A stretch of DNA of 64,000 bases, taken from positions 62,001-126,000 of the forward strand of contig NZ_JALIRM010000004.1 in the NCBI RefSeq assembly GCF_022900255.1, given 5' to 3'. This stretch comes from Lederbergia wuyishanensis (GTDB lineage: Bacteria; Bacillota; Bacilli; Bacillales; Bacillaceae_C). The notes below the pieces were generated by a model. The model made no database searches, was not told where the DNA came from, and saw nothing but the letters and a program-made list of their open reading frames with translations. The translations under genes and the position numbers were made by a program. Shown here one piece after another: positions 8,781-17,265 of this stretch; within the stretch, counting starts at the first letter, position 1, and each line of letters starts with the position of its first letter.

Positions 8781-9185
8781 ATGGATTTATTGAATTGCCC
8801 AAACTGCGGCATGCTCTATATGAAAAATTCAGTTCGTGACGTATGTGATAAATGTTATCGTGAAGAAGAGGCACTTTTTGATAAAGTATATAATTTTTTA
8901 CGAAAGCAAGAAAATAGAGCGTCAAGAATAGAAAGAGTTTCAGAAGTAACAGGTGCACCTGAAAAATTGTTATATAAATGGGTTAAACGCGGTCGTTTAC
9001 ATACGGCACATTTTCCTAACTTAGGTTATCCTTGTGATCGTTGTGGGAAAATAATTCGTGAAGGAAAACTTTGCGAGGAATGTACAACTGGCATCAAAGG
9101 AGAACTAGACATGTTCGACAAAGAACAGGAACGCCTTGAACAATTGCATAAATCCATATATTATGCACAAGATCGAAGAAGGTAG
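8781..9185 (+). CDS. yvyF: YvyF, flagellar operon zinc-finger protein
   Basis: 134-residue protein of the conserved flagellar-operon family found between comFC and flgM in Bacilli. An N-terminal CPNC...CDKC pair and a later CDRC...CEEC pair suggest two zinc sites. A MerR-like or excisionase-like helical segment lies between them (VTGAPEKLLYKWVKRGRL). Its function is unproven; a regulatory role in flagellar expression is often inferred. AAGGAGAG precedes the ATG, and a sigma-D promoter lies 38 bp upstream. Confidence 0.88.
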   Translation: MDLLNCPNCGMLYMKNSVRDVCDKCYREEEALFDKVYNFLRKQENRASRIERVSEVTGAPEKLLYKWVKRGRLHTAHFPNLGYPCDRCGKIIREGKLCEECTTGIKGELDMFDKEQERLEQLHKSIYYAQDRRR

Positions 9186-9207
9186 AAATTTGGTGAAAAT
9201 ATCCTGT

Positions 9208-9234
9208 TAAACTTTTTTTGAAGACCACCGATAA
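9208..9234 (+). promoter_or_regulatory. Sigma-D promoter of flgM
   Basis: TAAA (9208-9211), a 15-bp spacer, then ACCGATAA (9227-9234). This is one or two changes from the sigma-D consensus and sits where the autoregulatory flgM promoter is found in B. subtilis. Confidence 0.8.
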
Positions 9235-9310
9235 TAAAAGTACAAGACAATAACAGCATAGTTAAAGCAAAATTGATACAGTCCTTGGATGTAAAGTTAG
9301 GAGGGACGAT

Positions 9311-9568
9311 ATGAAGATTAATCCTTTTAGACCTGTGGGAACGAATCCATATCAAAAGCAACTAAATAAAACTGAGAAACTGCCGGCAACCCCTAAAACA
9401 GATAAAGTGGAAATCTCTGCTGAAGCAAAAGAAATGCAGAAGCTTCCGTCTATTGTAAAAGAACGTGAATTACGCGTGGCAGAATTGAAAAATCAAGTGC
9501 AGAACGGCAACTATAAAGTGGATCTAAAGGAAGTTGCTGAGGGAATAGCAAAATTTTATAAATTATAA
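9311..9568 (+). CDS. flgM: Anti-sigma-D factor FlgM
   Basis: Binds and inhibits the flagellar sigma factor until the hook-basal body is complete. The 85-residue size, the disordered N terminus and the C-terminal helices (VKERELRVAELKNQV, then VDLKEVAEGIAKFY) fit FlgM. The segment DKVEISAEAKEMQ is the family's typical start of the folded part. The ribosome site is TAGGAGGG. It is followed not by flgN, as in B. subtilis, but by a structured leader and a four-gene insert. Confidence 0.94.
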   Translation: MKINPFRPVGTNPYQKQLNKTEKLPATPKTDKVEISAEAKEMQKLPSIVKERELRVAELKNQVQNGNYKVDLKEVAEGIAKFYKL

Positions 9569-9640
9569 AATGGTGCTAGCTTGATTTGATAACATGTAGG
9601 AAACCATAAACGAAAAAACTAATAATAGCGATAAATCGAA

Positions 9641-9743
9641 CGGATTCGAGCATTGCTCAAGGATGAGCAGCTAATAAAACGCGGTAAAAAAAGGGCCAGG
9701 CAATGGCTCTATTTGAAGCTGCCGTTTTGAAAAAACGAATCCG
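9641..9743 (+). ncRNA. Candidate structured leader RNA (unidentified)
   Basis: Closing helix P1 pairs CGGATTCG (9641-9648) with CGAATCCG (9736-9743), a perfect 8-bp match. Inside are a hairpin TGCTC/GAGCA (9654-9658 with 9665-9669), an alternative helix GCAGCT/AGCTGC (9667-9672 with 9717-9722) that competes with it, and a hairpin GGGCCA/TGGCTC (9693-9698 with 9704-9709). A 12-bp terminator follows eight bases later. The arrangement (multibranched domain, then terminator, then ribosome site) is that of a riboswitch or attenuator. I could not match it to a known class; it lacks the c-di-GMP-I core motifs. Confidence 0.45.
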
Positions 9744-9750
9744 ATGATGA

Positions 9751-9793
9751 GGGAATCTGCCCCAGAATTGGTGGGCAGATTCCCTTGTTTTTT
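9751..9793 (+). terminator. Intrinsic terminator or attenuator ahead of the FliK-like gene
   Basis: A perfect 12-bp stem (GGGAATCTGCCC at 9751-9762 with 9773-9784, 10-nt loop) is followed by TTGTTTTTT. Only about 12 bp separate the T tract from the AAAGGAG ribosome site of the next gene. There is no room for a promoter, so the terminator must be bypassed for that gene to be expressed. Confidence 0.85.
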
Positions 9794-9821
9794 ACACCCG
9801 TTCTGAAAGGAGTTTAAGAAT

Positions 9822-11825
9822 ATGCAAATTCAGAATGATACGAAAGCGACTGTTTTTCCGCAAACGGATCTTTCTGTGAACCTCAAAGAAGGTGGTACTT
9901 ATACCGCAACCGTTACGGAAAAACTTCCAAATAACGAAGCAATTGTACAAGTTAAAGGTCAGGACATGCATGTAAAGTTTGAGGGGAATGTGCCTGATGC
10001 TGGAAAAATAACATTACAAGTAACAGATATGGGGCAGAATCTTCCAATAGTAAAAGCTGTTGCAGCCCAAACGGCTCCTTCAGTTGATAAAGGAGCGGCA
10101 GGTTTACCATTGCCTGAAAATATAAGGCAAGCAATACAGGTGCTCAACCAATACCATATTCCGATTAGTAGAGAGACGTTGAAAAACATTAGAGCATACA
10201 TAGAAAAAGGTCCTGGCACACCTGAACAAAAACTAGAAACGATAATCAATATGGCTAAGAAGCAACTTGATTTTACTCCCCAGCAAATAAAAGCAGTACA
10301 TGAAGCGTTGCATGGGCGTTCACTTGGAGAAGTTTTGAATGAACTTGTAAAGGAAATGGACCCCGAATTTAAAGTGCAAAATCCTTCTATTTTTAGAAGT
10401 GAGGCTACACTAGAATTTCATCAAACTGGACAGACTCAAGTTAGTGGTTCTTCTAATGCGCTTCAAGTCGCACTCCAGGAAGCATTGAAACAAGTAAAGA
10501 CTTCTCCAAACTTATCTATGGTTTTGCAGTTTATGAAAGGGAAGCAGGAACTACTGGAAACAGTCCACCATGCAGTAGAGAGGGCAGAGCAGCTGCACGC
10601 TTCAGGCAGGGAGTTAGCTGCAAGGCAGGAGCTGGCAACAGCTTTAATAAATTTTGTGGAAAATGAACCACCTGAAAAAGAAGCAGAATTTGCTTATAGA
10701 ATAAGCAATGAAATTATAGCAACAATTCCCGTACAATCTAGAGATTTGATCGTTACGACTATCACTAAGAAATTATCTCAAGCAGCTATAGATTTTAAAA
10801 ATATCAAACGAGATATTACGAATACGCTGCGAGTGGCGGAAAATCTTATAAAACAAGCACCGGTGCAAGTAAGACAGCCACTTGAGGCAGTTATTAAGCA
10901 GCTTGATAATGCAATTTTAAAAAGCGACTTTATGTTATACACCGATATGGGAACGGAAAAAAAGCTAATGCAAGCAAGTTCTCAGCTTCATGAAGCTCGA
11001 AAACTTCTTGGAAAAGGTGAGTTTTCAAAAGCGAGTGAGATCGTTCATCAAGTAAGGGATACAGTTGATAAATTGATTTTCCAACCATCTGACCAACGTG
11101 TGAAGCATTTCGTTTCAAAAGAGTTGTTAAACTTAGAAAGGCAGCCACTCGAAAAGGAAATCCTGCGGGCATTTAATGAGCCTTATCAAACATTAAGACA
11201 GGAACCAGGTGCACGACATGCGCTTGAGTATATTAGAAGATTAGGAATAACATATGACTCAGATATTGCTCATCGCCTTGTTTCCGGAGATGGATCAGGT
11301 ACGGATGCAGAAGCATCTTTAAAAAATAGTTTATTAAGATTGATTCAAGCTGAAGGTAATAATCCAAGGGTCGAGCAAGCTTTAAATAATCTTACAGGAC
11401 AACAGCTCATGAGCAAGACCGATAACTCTGGACTACAAACGATGTTATTCACACTTCCTATCATTCTTCGCGACCAGTTGGAGAACGTTAAAGTATTTTT
11501 AAAATCCAATCAGTCAAAACAAAAGATTGATTGGGAAAACTGTAGTTTATACTTTTTACTAGAAACAAAGAGAATGGGAGATGTCGGTATTCAGCTGACG
11601 TCAATTGACAAAACTTTGTCCGTTACGGTAAAAAATGATCGTCTCGATTTTCAAAATAAAATGGAACCTTTAGTAAAAACAGCAAAAGGAAGGCTCGAGG
11701 ATATCGGCTATAAAATCGGTACAATACAATTTTCAAGGTTGACTCCTACCGAAAAAACAGAGGAACGCAAAGAACAGAGTAAAAACCCTAGTTTTACAGA
11801 AAGAGGGTATGATTTTTCAGTATGA
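9822..11825 (+). CDS. YlqG-like protein with FliK-type hook-length domain
   Basis: 667-residue protein. A beta-rich start (about 1-75) is followed by a long, Gln-rich helical middle without clear motifs. The C-terminal 100 residues resemble the Flg_hook (FliK C-terminal) fold: MGDVGIQLTSI, LSVTVKNDRL, then a helix and GYKIGTIQFSRL. In B. subtilis the pair ylqG-ylqH has the same layout, a large protein followed by an FlhB-tail homologue. The start has AAAGGAG nine bases upstream. The stop overlaps the next ATG. A role in flagellar secretion switching or hook-length control is inferred from the domain and its partner and is not proven. Confidence 0.65.
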   Translation: MQIQNDTKATVFPQTDLSVNLKEGGTYTATVTEKLPNNEAIVQVKGQDMHVKFEGNVPDAGKITLQVTDMGQNLPIVKAVAAQTAPSVDKGAAGLPLPENIRQAIQVLNQYHIPISRETLKNIRAYIEKGPGTPEQKLETIINMAKKQLDFTPQQIKAVHEALHGRSLGEVLNELVKEMDPEFKVQNPSIFRSEATLEFHQTGQTQVSGSSNALQVALQEALKQVKTSPNLSMVLQFMKGKQELLETVHHAVERAEQLHASGRELAARQELATALINFVENEPPEKEAEFAYRISNEIIATIPVQSRDLIVTTITKKLSQAAIDFKNIKRDITNTLRVAENLIKQAPVQVRQPLEAVIKQLDNAILKSDFMLYTDMGTEKKLMQASSQLHEARKLLGKGEFSKASEIVHQVRDTVDKLIFQPSDQRVKHFVSKELLNLERQPLEKEILRAFNEPYQTLRQEPGARHALEYIRRLGITYDSDIAHRLVSGDGSGTDAEASLKNSLLRLIQAEGNNPRVEQALNNLTGQQLMSKTDNSGLQTMLFTLPIILRDQLENVKVFLKSNQSKQKIDWENCSLYFLLETKRMGDVGIQLTSIDKTLSVTVKNDRLDFQNKMEPLVKTAKGRLEDIGYKIGTIQFSRLTPTEKTEERKEQSKNPSFTERGYDFSV

Positions 11826-12118
11826 GACATGAGTATTTTAATCAAAAAAATCGACTAATGAAAAATGGACCGTCCGCGGCTGTTATTCGTTACGATGAAT
11901 CAAATGACAGTGCTCCTCAAGTTGTTGCACACGGAACAGGTGCCGTTGCTACAAAAATTATGGCTCTTGCGAAAGAACATGGTATTGCGATGCAAGAGGA
12001 TGCCAGTTTAGTAGGACACTTGCTAGATATTGATCTTGGAGACAATGTTCCACCACAGCTTTACTCTGTTATTGCGGAAATTTTACTTTTACTTGAGGAA
12101 ATGGACAGAAACTATTAA
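11822..12118 (+). CDS. YlqH/FlhX, FlhB cytoplasmic-tail homologue
   Basis: 98-residue stand-alone homologue of the C-terminal cytoplasmic domain of FlhB/YscU. VIRYDESNDSAPQVVAHGTG matches the region after the cleavage site in FlhB (ALKYD...APxVVAKG). EHGIAMQEDASLVGHLLDIDLGD and IPPQLY-type endings (here VPPQLYSVIAEIL) are typical. The NPTH autocleavage motif is replaced by GPSA, so it mimics the already cleaved tail. Such proteins (FlhX, YlqH) can partly stand in for FlhB's tail in export specificity (known for some bacteria). It is translationally coupled to the FliK-like gene. Confidence 0.85.
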   Translation: MRHEYFNQKNRLMKNGPSAAVIRYDESNDSAPQVVAHGTGAVATKIMALAKEHGIAMQEDASLVGHLLDIDLGDNVPPQLYSVIAEILLLLEEMDRNY

Positions 12119-12164
12119 AAAATGCTCGAAATATCCGATATGTAATATGAACGGAGGCAGGATA

Positions 12165-12593
12165 ATGGATTTTTTAACAAAAGAATTAATCTATCAAAAG
12201 ACACCACAACAACTTACTGCATTCCTATACGAAGTGTGCATTGATCATCTAAAAGAAGCGATTGAATGCATAGAGACAAAAAATTATCCAGAAGCGAATA
12301 CGAAGCTTCAAAAAGTAAACGACATTTTAGAGCGTCTTGGAGTTGGCTTGAATTACGAGGCAGGAATTATAGCTGACCAACTTGATACGCTTTATAACTA
12401 TATGGCAAACCAGGTAATAATGGGCAACTTGAAAAAAGACATTCCGATCTTGCAGGAAGTGTTAAGCATTGTAGAGCAGCTAGCCAGTGCCTGGAATGAA
12501 GCGATGAATACGGAAAACACAGACGGACAGCGCGAGCTCTTCCGAAAAACGAGCGCATATGAAAAAAACGTCATGGTGGCGAAACGCGATTAA
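12165..12593 (+). CDS. FliS-like flagellar chaperone paralogue
   Basis: 142-residue helical protein related to FliS. It starts MDFLTKELIYQKTPQQLTAFLYEVCIDH, the position of the FliS segment that begins with a short loop then SPxxLxxxLYxxxI. Helices then follow throughout. GGAGG lies seven bases before the ATG. It sits directly upstream of a second flagellin-like gene, which suggests a dedicated export chaperone for that product (inference). The canonical fliS is at 48.9 kb, downstream of fliD. Confidence 0.75.
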   Translation: MDFLTKELIYQKTPQQLTAFLYEVCIDHLKEAIECIETKNYPEANTKLQKVNDILERLGVGLNYEAGIIADQLDTLYNYMANQVIMGNLKKDIPILQEVLSIVEQLASAWNEAMNTENTDGQRELFRKTSAYEKNVMVAKRD

Positions 12594-12614
12594 TTGATGA
12601 AGGGGAAGAAAAAT

Positions 12615-13430
12615 ATGAGAATCAATCATAATATCCAAGCGTTAAATGCATATAGAAACCTATCCCAAACAATGGGAAGCACTTCAAAAAGCTTAGAAAA
12701 GCTTTCATCAGGTCTTCGCATCAATCGTGCTGCTGACGATGCTGCAGGACTAGCAATCTCTGAAAAAATGCGTTCACAAATTCGAGGACTTGGAATGGCA
12801 GAGAGAAATGCACTAGATGCAGTATCTTTGATCCAAACGGCAGAAGGTGCCTTAAACGAAACTCATGCTATTCTACAGAGAATGCGTGAACTGAGTGTTC
12901 AGGCATCGAATGGAACGTTGGAGGATAAAGACCGTCAGTCCGTACAATTAGAAATTGATGAGCTAATAAAAGAAGTGGATAGAATTGCCCAAAAAACGCA
13001 ATTTAATGAGAAAAAATTATTAGACGGAACGAATGCTGCCGGTTTTGTATTTCAAATTGGTGCAAATAATGGAGATTCGCTTACTGTTGCATTAGGCAAT
13101 ATGTCGGCTAGCAGTTTAGGCATCAGTAGTGTCAATGTATCGACATCGACAGGTGCTAGTACAGCTATCGGTACTTTAGACACAGCAATAGGCAAAGTCT
13201 CCGAACAACGTGCAAAACTAGGAGCCTACCAAAACCGTCTAGAACATACAGTGACAAATTTGCAAACTGCTAACGAAAACTTAACAGCTGCAGAATCACG
13301 TATTCGCGACCTTGACATGGCTCTTGAAATGACGAACTTTACTCGAAATAATATATTGAACCAAGCGGGACAAGCAATGTTGGCACAAGCTAATCAGTTG
13401 CCGCAAGGAATTTTACAGTTATTGCAATAA
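12615..13430 (+). CDS. Flagellin-like protein, divergent paralogue
   Basis: 271-residue flagellin. The N-terminal D0/D1 part has [35 protein letters not shown] and [23 protein letters not shown]. The C-terminal part has [33 protein letters not shown] and ends QLPQGILQLLQ. It differs clearly from the three nearly alike hag genes, mostly in the middle and at the last residues. AGGGGAAG precedes the ATG at 12615. It has no CsrA-type hairpin in its leader. It could be a minor filament protein, or tip or base subunit. It is likely co-transcribed with the FliS-like gene 21 bp upstream. Confidence 0.88.
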   Translation: MRINHNIQALNAYRNLSQTMGSTSKSLEKLSSGLRINRAADDAAGLAISEKMRSQIRGLGMAERNALDAVSLIQTAEGALNETHAILQRMRELSVQASNGTLEDKDRQSVQLEIDELIKEVDRIAQKTQFNEKKLLDGTNAAGFVFQIGANNGDSLTVALGNMSASSLGISSVNVSTSTGASTAIGTLDTAIGKVSEQRAKLGAYQNRLEHTVTNLQTANENLTAAESRIRDLDMALEMTNFTRNNILNQAGQAMLAQANQLPQGILQLLQ

Positions 13431-13441
13431 TGGTTTATTTT

Positions 13442-13471
13442 CCAGCCTTCCATAAATGGAGGGCTGGGCTT
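13442..13471 (+). terminator. Terminator-like hairpin after the flagellin paralogue
   Basis: CCAGCCTTCC (13442-13451) pairs with GGAGGGCTGG (13458-13467), with a 6-nt loop. The following GCTTTC is only weakly T-rich. The next 220 bp hold no gene; three loose copies of a TCGGTAATAA-like word occur there. Confidence 0.55.
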
Positions 13472-13698
13472 TCAACAGTAAAGAATTGAATATCGGTAAT
13501 AATCCATTCGAATGCAGTTGTAGCAGGATGATATTCGGTAGTAAACAACTCATAAACTAAATTTATCTATCCTTAATCGGTAATAAGTAATCTTATCTTG
13601 GATGTACTCTATCTAATATTGCTAGTAACATAACCACAATCAATAGTAAACTATCATTATTGGTTGTAAAACAAGAATCAAAATCCGGAGTGATCTTC

Positions 13699-14136
13699 AT
13701 GGAAGTGCGCAGGGTCGAAAAAACAGGAATCAATAGTGTGCAGAAGAAAGAACAGCAAGCAACGGAATCTGTAAGATTTTCAGAAGTAATGGCAAAAGGA
13801 CGAGAAAATATTGTCTATGAAAGAATGACAAAGCTTCGTCAGGATATCGAAGCGCAAGGCCAGAAACTTGCTAAATCGCAAACAATAGAAGATTTTAAAA
13901 AATATAAACAGCTCGTCAAATCTTTTATGGAAGATGCCGTGAAAAATGGACTTCAGCTAGAAGAACAGCGTGGTCTCGATTGGCGCGGCCGTACAAAAGT
14001 GTACAAAATCGTAAAAGAAGTAGACAAAAAGCTAATAGATTTGGCAAATACTGTCCTTGACAAAGAAGAAAAAGGACTTCAAATTCTTAGCCTTGTCGGT
14101 GAAATTCAAGGACTGCTTATCAATATTTACACATAA
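13699..14136 (+). CDS. yaaR: YaaR family protein (DUF327)
   Basis: 145-residue, highly charged helical protein of the YaaR/DUF327 family, found in many Bacilli near holB or flagellar genes. Typical features are FSEVMAKGRENI early and the C-terminal VYKIVKEVDKKLIDLANTVL and LSLVGEIQGLLINIY. Its function is unknown. The start is ATG 13699, with CGGAGTGATC nine bases upstream. In B. subtilis yaaR lies elsewhere, near holB. Here it opens the flgN-flgK-flgL run, with flgN 19 bp on, which supports a link to flagellar assembly (inference). Confidence 0.8.
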   Translation: MEVRRVEKTGINSVQKKEQQATESVRFSEVMAKGRENIVYERMTKLRQDIEAQGQKLAKSQTIEDFKKYKQLVKSFMEDAVKNGLQLEEQRGLDWRGRTKVYKIVKEVDKKLIDLANTVLDKEEKGLQILSLVGEIQGLLINIYT

Positions 14137-14155
14137 AGAGGAGGGACCTCATACC

Positions 14156-14641
14156 ATGTCGGTCCAGCTACTCATAGAATCGATGGAAAAGCTGCTTAGC
14201 TTACACCTAGAACTACATAAAGCAGCATTGGAAAAAACAGAAGCCATTAAAACAAATGACATAAAAAGTTTGGACAAGTTGCTACGTGAAGAACAGAAGC
14301 TCGCCACTTCTATCCAAATTACAGAAAACAAAAGACAGCAAGCAACAGCTATTTTAACAAATGGCGATAAAGCAACGACAATCTCGCAAATTATTCAGCA
14401 ACTCAAAGCCCCCAGCAAAGAAAAGCTTTCCGAACTACAAGGAAAGCTAACTACTGTAATATCGGAGTTGCAAGAGACGAATGCACTGAATCAGCAACTA
14501 CTCCAATATTCATTGCAATTTATTAACTTAAATCTTGATTTGCTAGCACCTGAACCGGAGTTGCCGAACTATACAAAAACACAAAATGAATTAAATGAAA
14601 ATACAAATACAGGTCGATCTGTATTTGATTCGAAAGCATAG
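14156..14641 (+). CDS. flgN: Flagellar export chaperone FlgN
   Basis: 161-residue helical protein that chaperones the hook-filament junction proteins FlgK and FlgL, encoded immediately downstream. The long N-terminal helices (LLIESMEKLLSLHLELHKAAL, DLDK-type KSLDKLLREEQKLA) and a disordered Asn/Thr-rich tail fit FlgN/YvyG. The start ATG 14156 has AGAGGAGGG ten bases upstream. The gap to flgK is 17 bp, so it is in the same operon. Confidence 0.88.
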   Translation: MSVQLLIESMEKLLSLHLELHKAALEKTEAIKTNDIKSLDKLLREEQKLATSIQITENKRQQATAILTNGDKATTISQIIQQLKAPSKEKLSELQGKLTTVISELQETNALNQQLLQYSLQFINLNLDLLAPEPELPNYTKTQNELNENTNTGRSVFDSKA

Positions 14642-14658
14642 ATAAAGGAGGACAGGCA

Positions 14659-16134
14659 ATGCGTTCAACATTTATGGGGCTAGAAACAGCGAAGCGCGGT
14701 ATGTATACACAACAAAGTGCGATATACGTAACTGGCCATAATATCTCTAATGCAAACACACCTGGTTATACCCGCCAACGAGTTAACTTTGAACAAACGA
14801 CACCATATCCTGCAGCCTCGTTGAACCGTCCGCAAATACCTGGACAATTAGGGACAGGGGTGAAAGACGGAACAATTCAACGAATTCGCGATAGATTAGT
14901 TGATGAACAATTTCGTGGTGAAAACAATCAATTTGGGTTTTATGAATCTCTTGCTCAGTCAATTTCAAAAATTGAAGACGTGATGAATGAACCGAGTGAT
15001 AACGGATTATCAAAAGCAATGGCTCAATTTTGGCAATCGTTACAGGATTTAAGTACAAATCCTGAGAACGAAGGAGCGAGAAGAGTTGTCATTCAACGTG
15101 GAACTGCTGTGGTGGAGACGTTTCAATACTTATCCCGTTCCTTAACGACACTTCGTAATGACACGAAAAAAGAATTAGATGCGACAGTACGGGAAATCAA
15201 TAATCTTGCTACTCAAATTGCTTCTATAAATAAGCAAATTAGTGAGGTTGAGCCTCATGGTTATTTGCCGAATGATTTATATGATGAAAGAGATCGATTA
15301 ATCGATCAACTTTCAAAGCTAGTTCCAATTGAAGCAACTGACATTCATTACGGTGGCAACTCATTAGCAATTGCTGAAGGTGGACGTAATATCTTTATTG
15401 TGGATGGTAAAGGCCAAAAAGTAAATCTTGTCCAAGGTAATGAAACAACAGAATTAATAGATATTGACGGTCTTTCTCTTCCAGAAGGAAAAGGCAAACT
15501 AGCTGCACTTATCTATGCATATGGAAACGAGGCAGACGGATCTGGTTTATATCCTGAATTTCTTGATGAACTTGATAAATATGCCTATTCATTCGCTCAA
15601 GTTTTTAACGCTGTCCATAAGCAGGGATTTGATTTAGTTGGAGATGAAGGAGTAGATTTCTTCTCTTTCACTGACACAAGCTCTTATAAAGGGGCAGCTA
15701 GTTCAATTCATGTTTCAATTACACTTCCTTTGCAAGTAGCAGCTTCTTCTGTAGCAAATGAAAAAGGGAACGGACAAAATGCGTTGGAATTAGGGAAAGT
15801 AAAAGATATTGTTATTTCCAATTCAACTGTAACCATTGGAGGGCAACCTTTAACTCTAGAAATTCCGTCAGGCACTTTGCAATCATTTTATGAAGGACTT
15901 ATAGGAAAAATGGCTGTAAAAGGGCAACAAGCGAATCGTCTCTATTACAATACAGGGGTTCTTCTTAATTCAGTTGAAAATAATCGAAAATCAATCAGTG
16001 AAGTGTCACTTGACGAAGAATTCTCCAACTTAATTCAGTTCCAACATGCCTATGCAGCTTCTGCAAGAATGATTTCAGTCGTAGACGAAATGCTGGAAAA
16101 AATCATAAACGGCATGGGAATCGTAGGTAGATAA
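14659..16134 (+). CDS. flgK: Flagellar hook-associated protein 1, FlgK
   Basis: First hook-filament junction protein, exported by the flagellar type III system. The 491 residues start with the rod/hook D0 signature GLETAKRGMYTQQSAIYVTGHNISNANTPGYTRQ and end with SNLIQFQHAYAASARMISVVDEMLEKIIN, as in all FlgK proteins. AAAGGAGG precedes the ATG. It is followed 11 bp on by flgL. FlgN is its chaperone. The somewhat short length reflects a small variable domain. Confidence 0.97.
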   Translation: MRSTFMGLETAKRGMYTQQSAIYVTGHNISNANTPGYTRQRVNFEQTTPYPAASLNRPQIPGQLGTGVKDGTIQRIRDRLVDEQFRGENNQFGFYESLAQSISKIEDVMNEPSDNGLSKAMAQFWQSLQDLSTNPENEGARRVVIQRGTAVVETFQYLSRSLTTLRNDTKKELDATVREINNLATQIASINKQISEVEPHGYLPNDLYDERDRLIDQLSKLVPIEATDIHYGGNSLAIAEGGRNIFIVDGKGQKVNLVQGNETTELIDIDGLSLPEGKGKLAALIYAYGNEADGSGLYPEFLDELDKYAYSFAQVFNAVHKQGFDLVGDEGVDFFSFTDTSSYKGAASSIHVSITLPLQVAASSVANEKGNGQNALELGKVKDIVISNSTVTIGGQPLTLEIPSGTLQSFYEGLIGKMAVKGQQANRLYYNTGVLLNSVENNRKSISEVSLDEEFSNLIQFQHAYAASARMISVVDEMLEKIINGMGIVGR

Positions 16135-16145
16135 GGGGTGTAATG

Positions 16146-17030
16146 ATGCGCGTTACTAATGGAATGATAGCTAAAAATGTCATGACTAACATAAATCAAA
16201 GTTATGGTCGTCTTGATAAACTATTTACACAAGTGCAGACTCAGAAAAAAATCTCCCGTCCGTCTGATGATCCTGTTGTTGCGATGAAAGGGATGTTCTA
16301 CCGAATGAACGTCCTTGAAGTCGAACAGTTTAAGCGCAATTTTACAGAAGCTCATAACTGGGTGGAAACGACCGATTCTGCTATTGGCGAAGCAAGTAAA
16401 GTGTTGGAACGTATTCGTGAACTTACCGTTCAAGCGAGTAATGAAACATACGACGGTGGCCAACTGGATGCCATTAAGGAAGAAGTTGCACAGTTAAAAT
16501 CTCATATCAAATCGATTGCCAATTCTAAAGTCGGGGATAAATATATTTTTAACGGAACAGATACATTAACTCCCCCTGTAGATAGTAATGGGAATGTATC
16601 ATTTAATTCGAAAAATGTTGAATTTGAACTAGCTAAAGGCATCTTTGTTCCAGTCAATATGCTTGGAGAAAATGTGTTTGGTTCAGAAAATCAAGGCAAT
16701 AGTATTTTCTCGATGTTGGACGATCTTGAAAATGCACTCGGTCAAGGTGATACACAAGTTATCGGTGGATTTTTAGATAAAATTGATGCCAGTGCGGATA
16801 AAATGCTCTCAGCACGATCGGAGCTAGGTGCACGCACAAATCGACTAGAATTCATGGAAGAAAGAATTGATAACCAGGAAATTATCGCAAAAAGAATCAT
16901 GTCCGATAACGAGGATATCGATTTTGAAAAGGTAGTTATGGAATTTAAACAACAAGAAGCAGTACATACGGCAGCCATGTCAGTAGGTGCTAGAATCATT
17001 CAACCAACATTAATGGACTTTTTAAGATAA
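16146..17030 (+). CDS. flgL: Flagellar hook-associated protein 3, FlgL
   Basis: Second junction protein, flagellin-like, 294 residues. It has MRVTNGMIAKNVMTNINQSYGRLDKL at the N terminus and the helical C terminus FEKVVMEFKQQEAVHTAAMSVGARIIQPTLMDFLR. Two ATGs lie side by side. I chose 16146, seven bases after AAGGGG. The usual FlgL start MRVT supports it. It is cotranscribed with flgK. Confidence 0.95.
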   Translation: MRVTNGMIAKNVMTNINQSYGRLDKLFTQVQTQKKISRPSDDPVVAMKGMFYRMNVLEVEQFKRNFTEAHNWVETTDSAIGEASKVLERIRELTVQASNETYDGGQLDAIKEEVAQLKSHIKSIANSKVGDKYIFNGTDTLTPPVDSNGNVSFNSKNVEFELAKGIFVPVNMLGENVFGSENQGNSIFSMLDDLENALGQGDTQVIGGFLDKIDASADKMLSARSELGARTNRLEFMEERIDNQEIIAKRIMSDNEDIDFEKVVMEFKQQEAVHTAAMSVGARIIQPTLMDFLR

Positions 17031-17265
17031 GATCTTTTCTCACATTGTTGCTTATTATTATGAATGTTTACGGCAATAAATGCTTTCTGTTCAAAAAATG
17101 AATAAGTGGAAACATCATAAGAACCGTTAAACTTTCTAAATAGGTGTAAAAGCCGGCTTTGGGGCCTTTACAAGAGAACAAACTTTAATCAAACAGCCTT
17201 AAGATAAGATAGAAGGGATGCTCTCTTTGTTAGGACATCCCTTTACATTTAGGAGAAGGGGCTTG

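Noticed and set aside
9641-9743. c-di-GMP-I riboswitch ahead of the FliK-like gene
   Set aside because: The GGCAAAC, GACGCAAAGC and GGTTACC blocks that are present at 38.6 kb are absent here.
12030-12164. N-terminal extension of the FliS-like protein
   Set aside because: The extension overlaps the YlqH gene in another frame, while a good GGAGG site sits before ATG 12165.
13491-13590. Three TCGGTAATAA-like words as operator repeats
   Set aside because: Irregular spacing and imperfect matches in AT-rich DNA; not distinguishable from chance.
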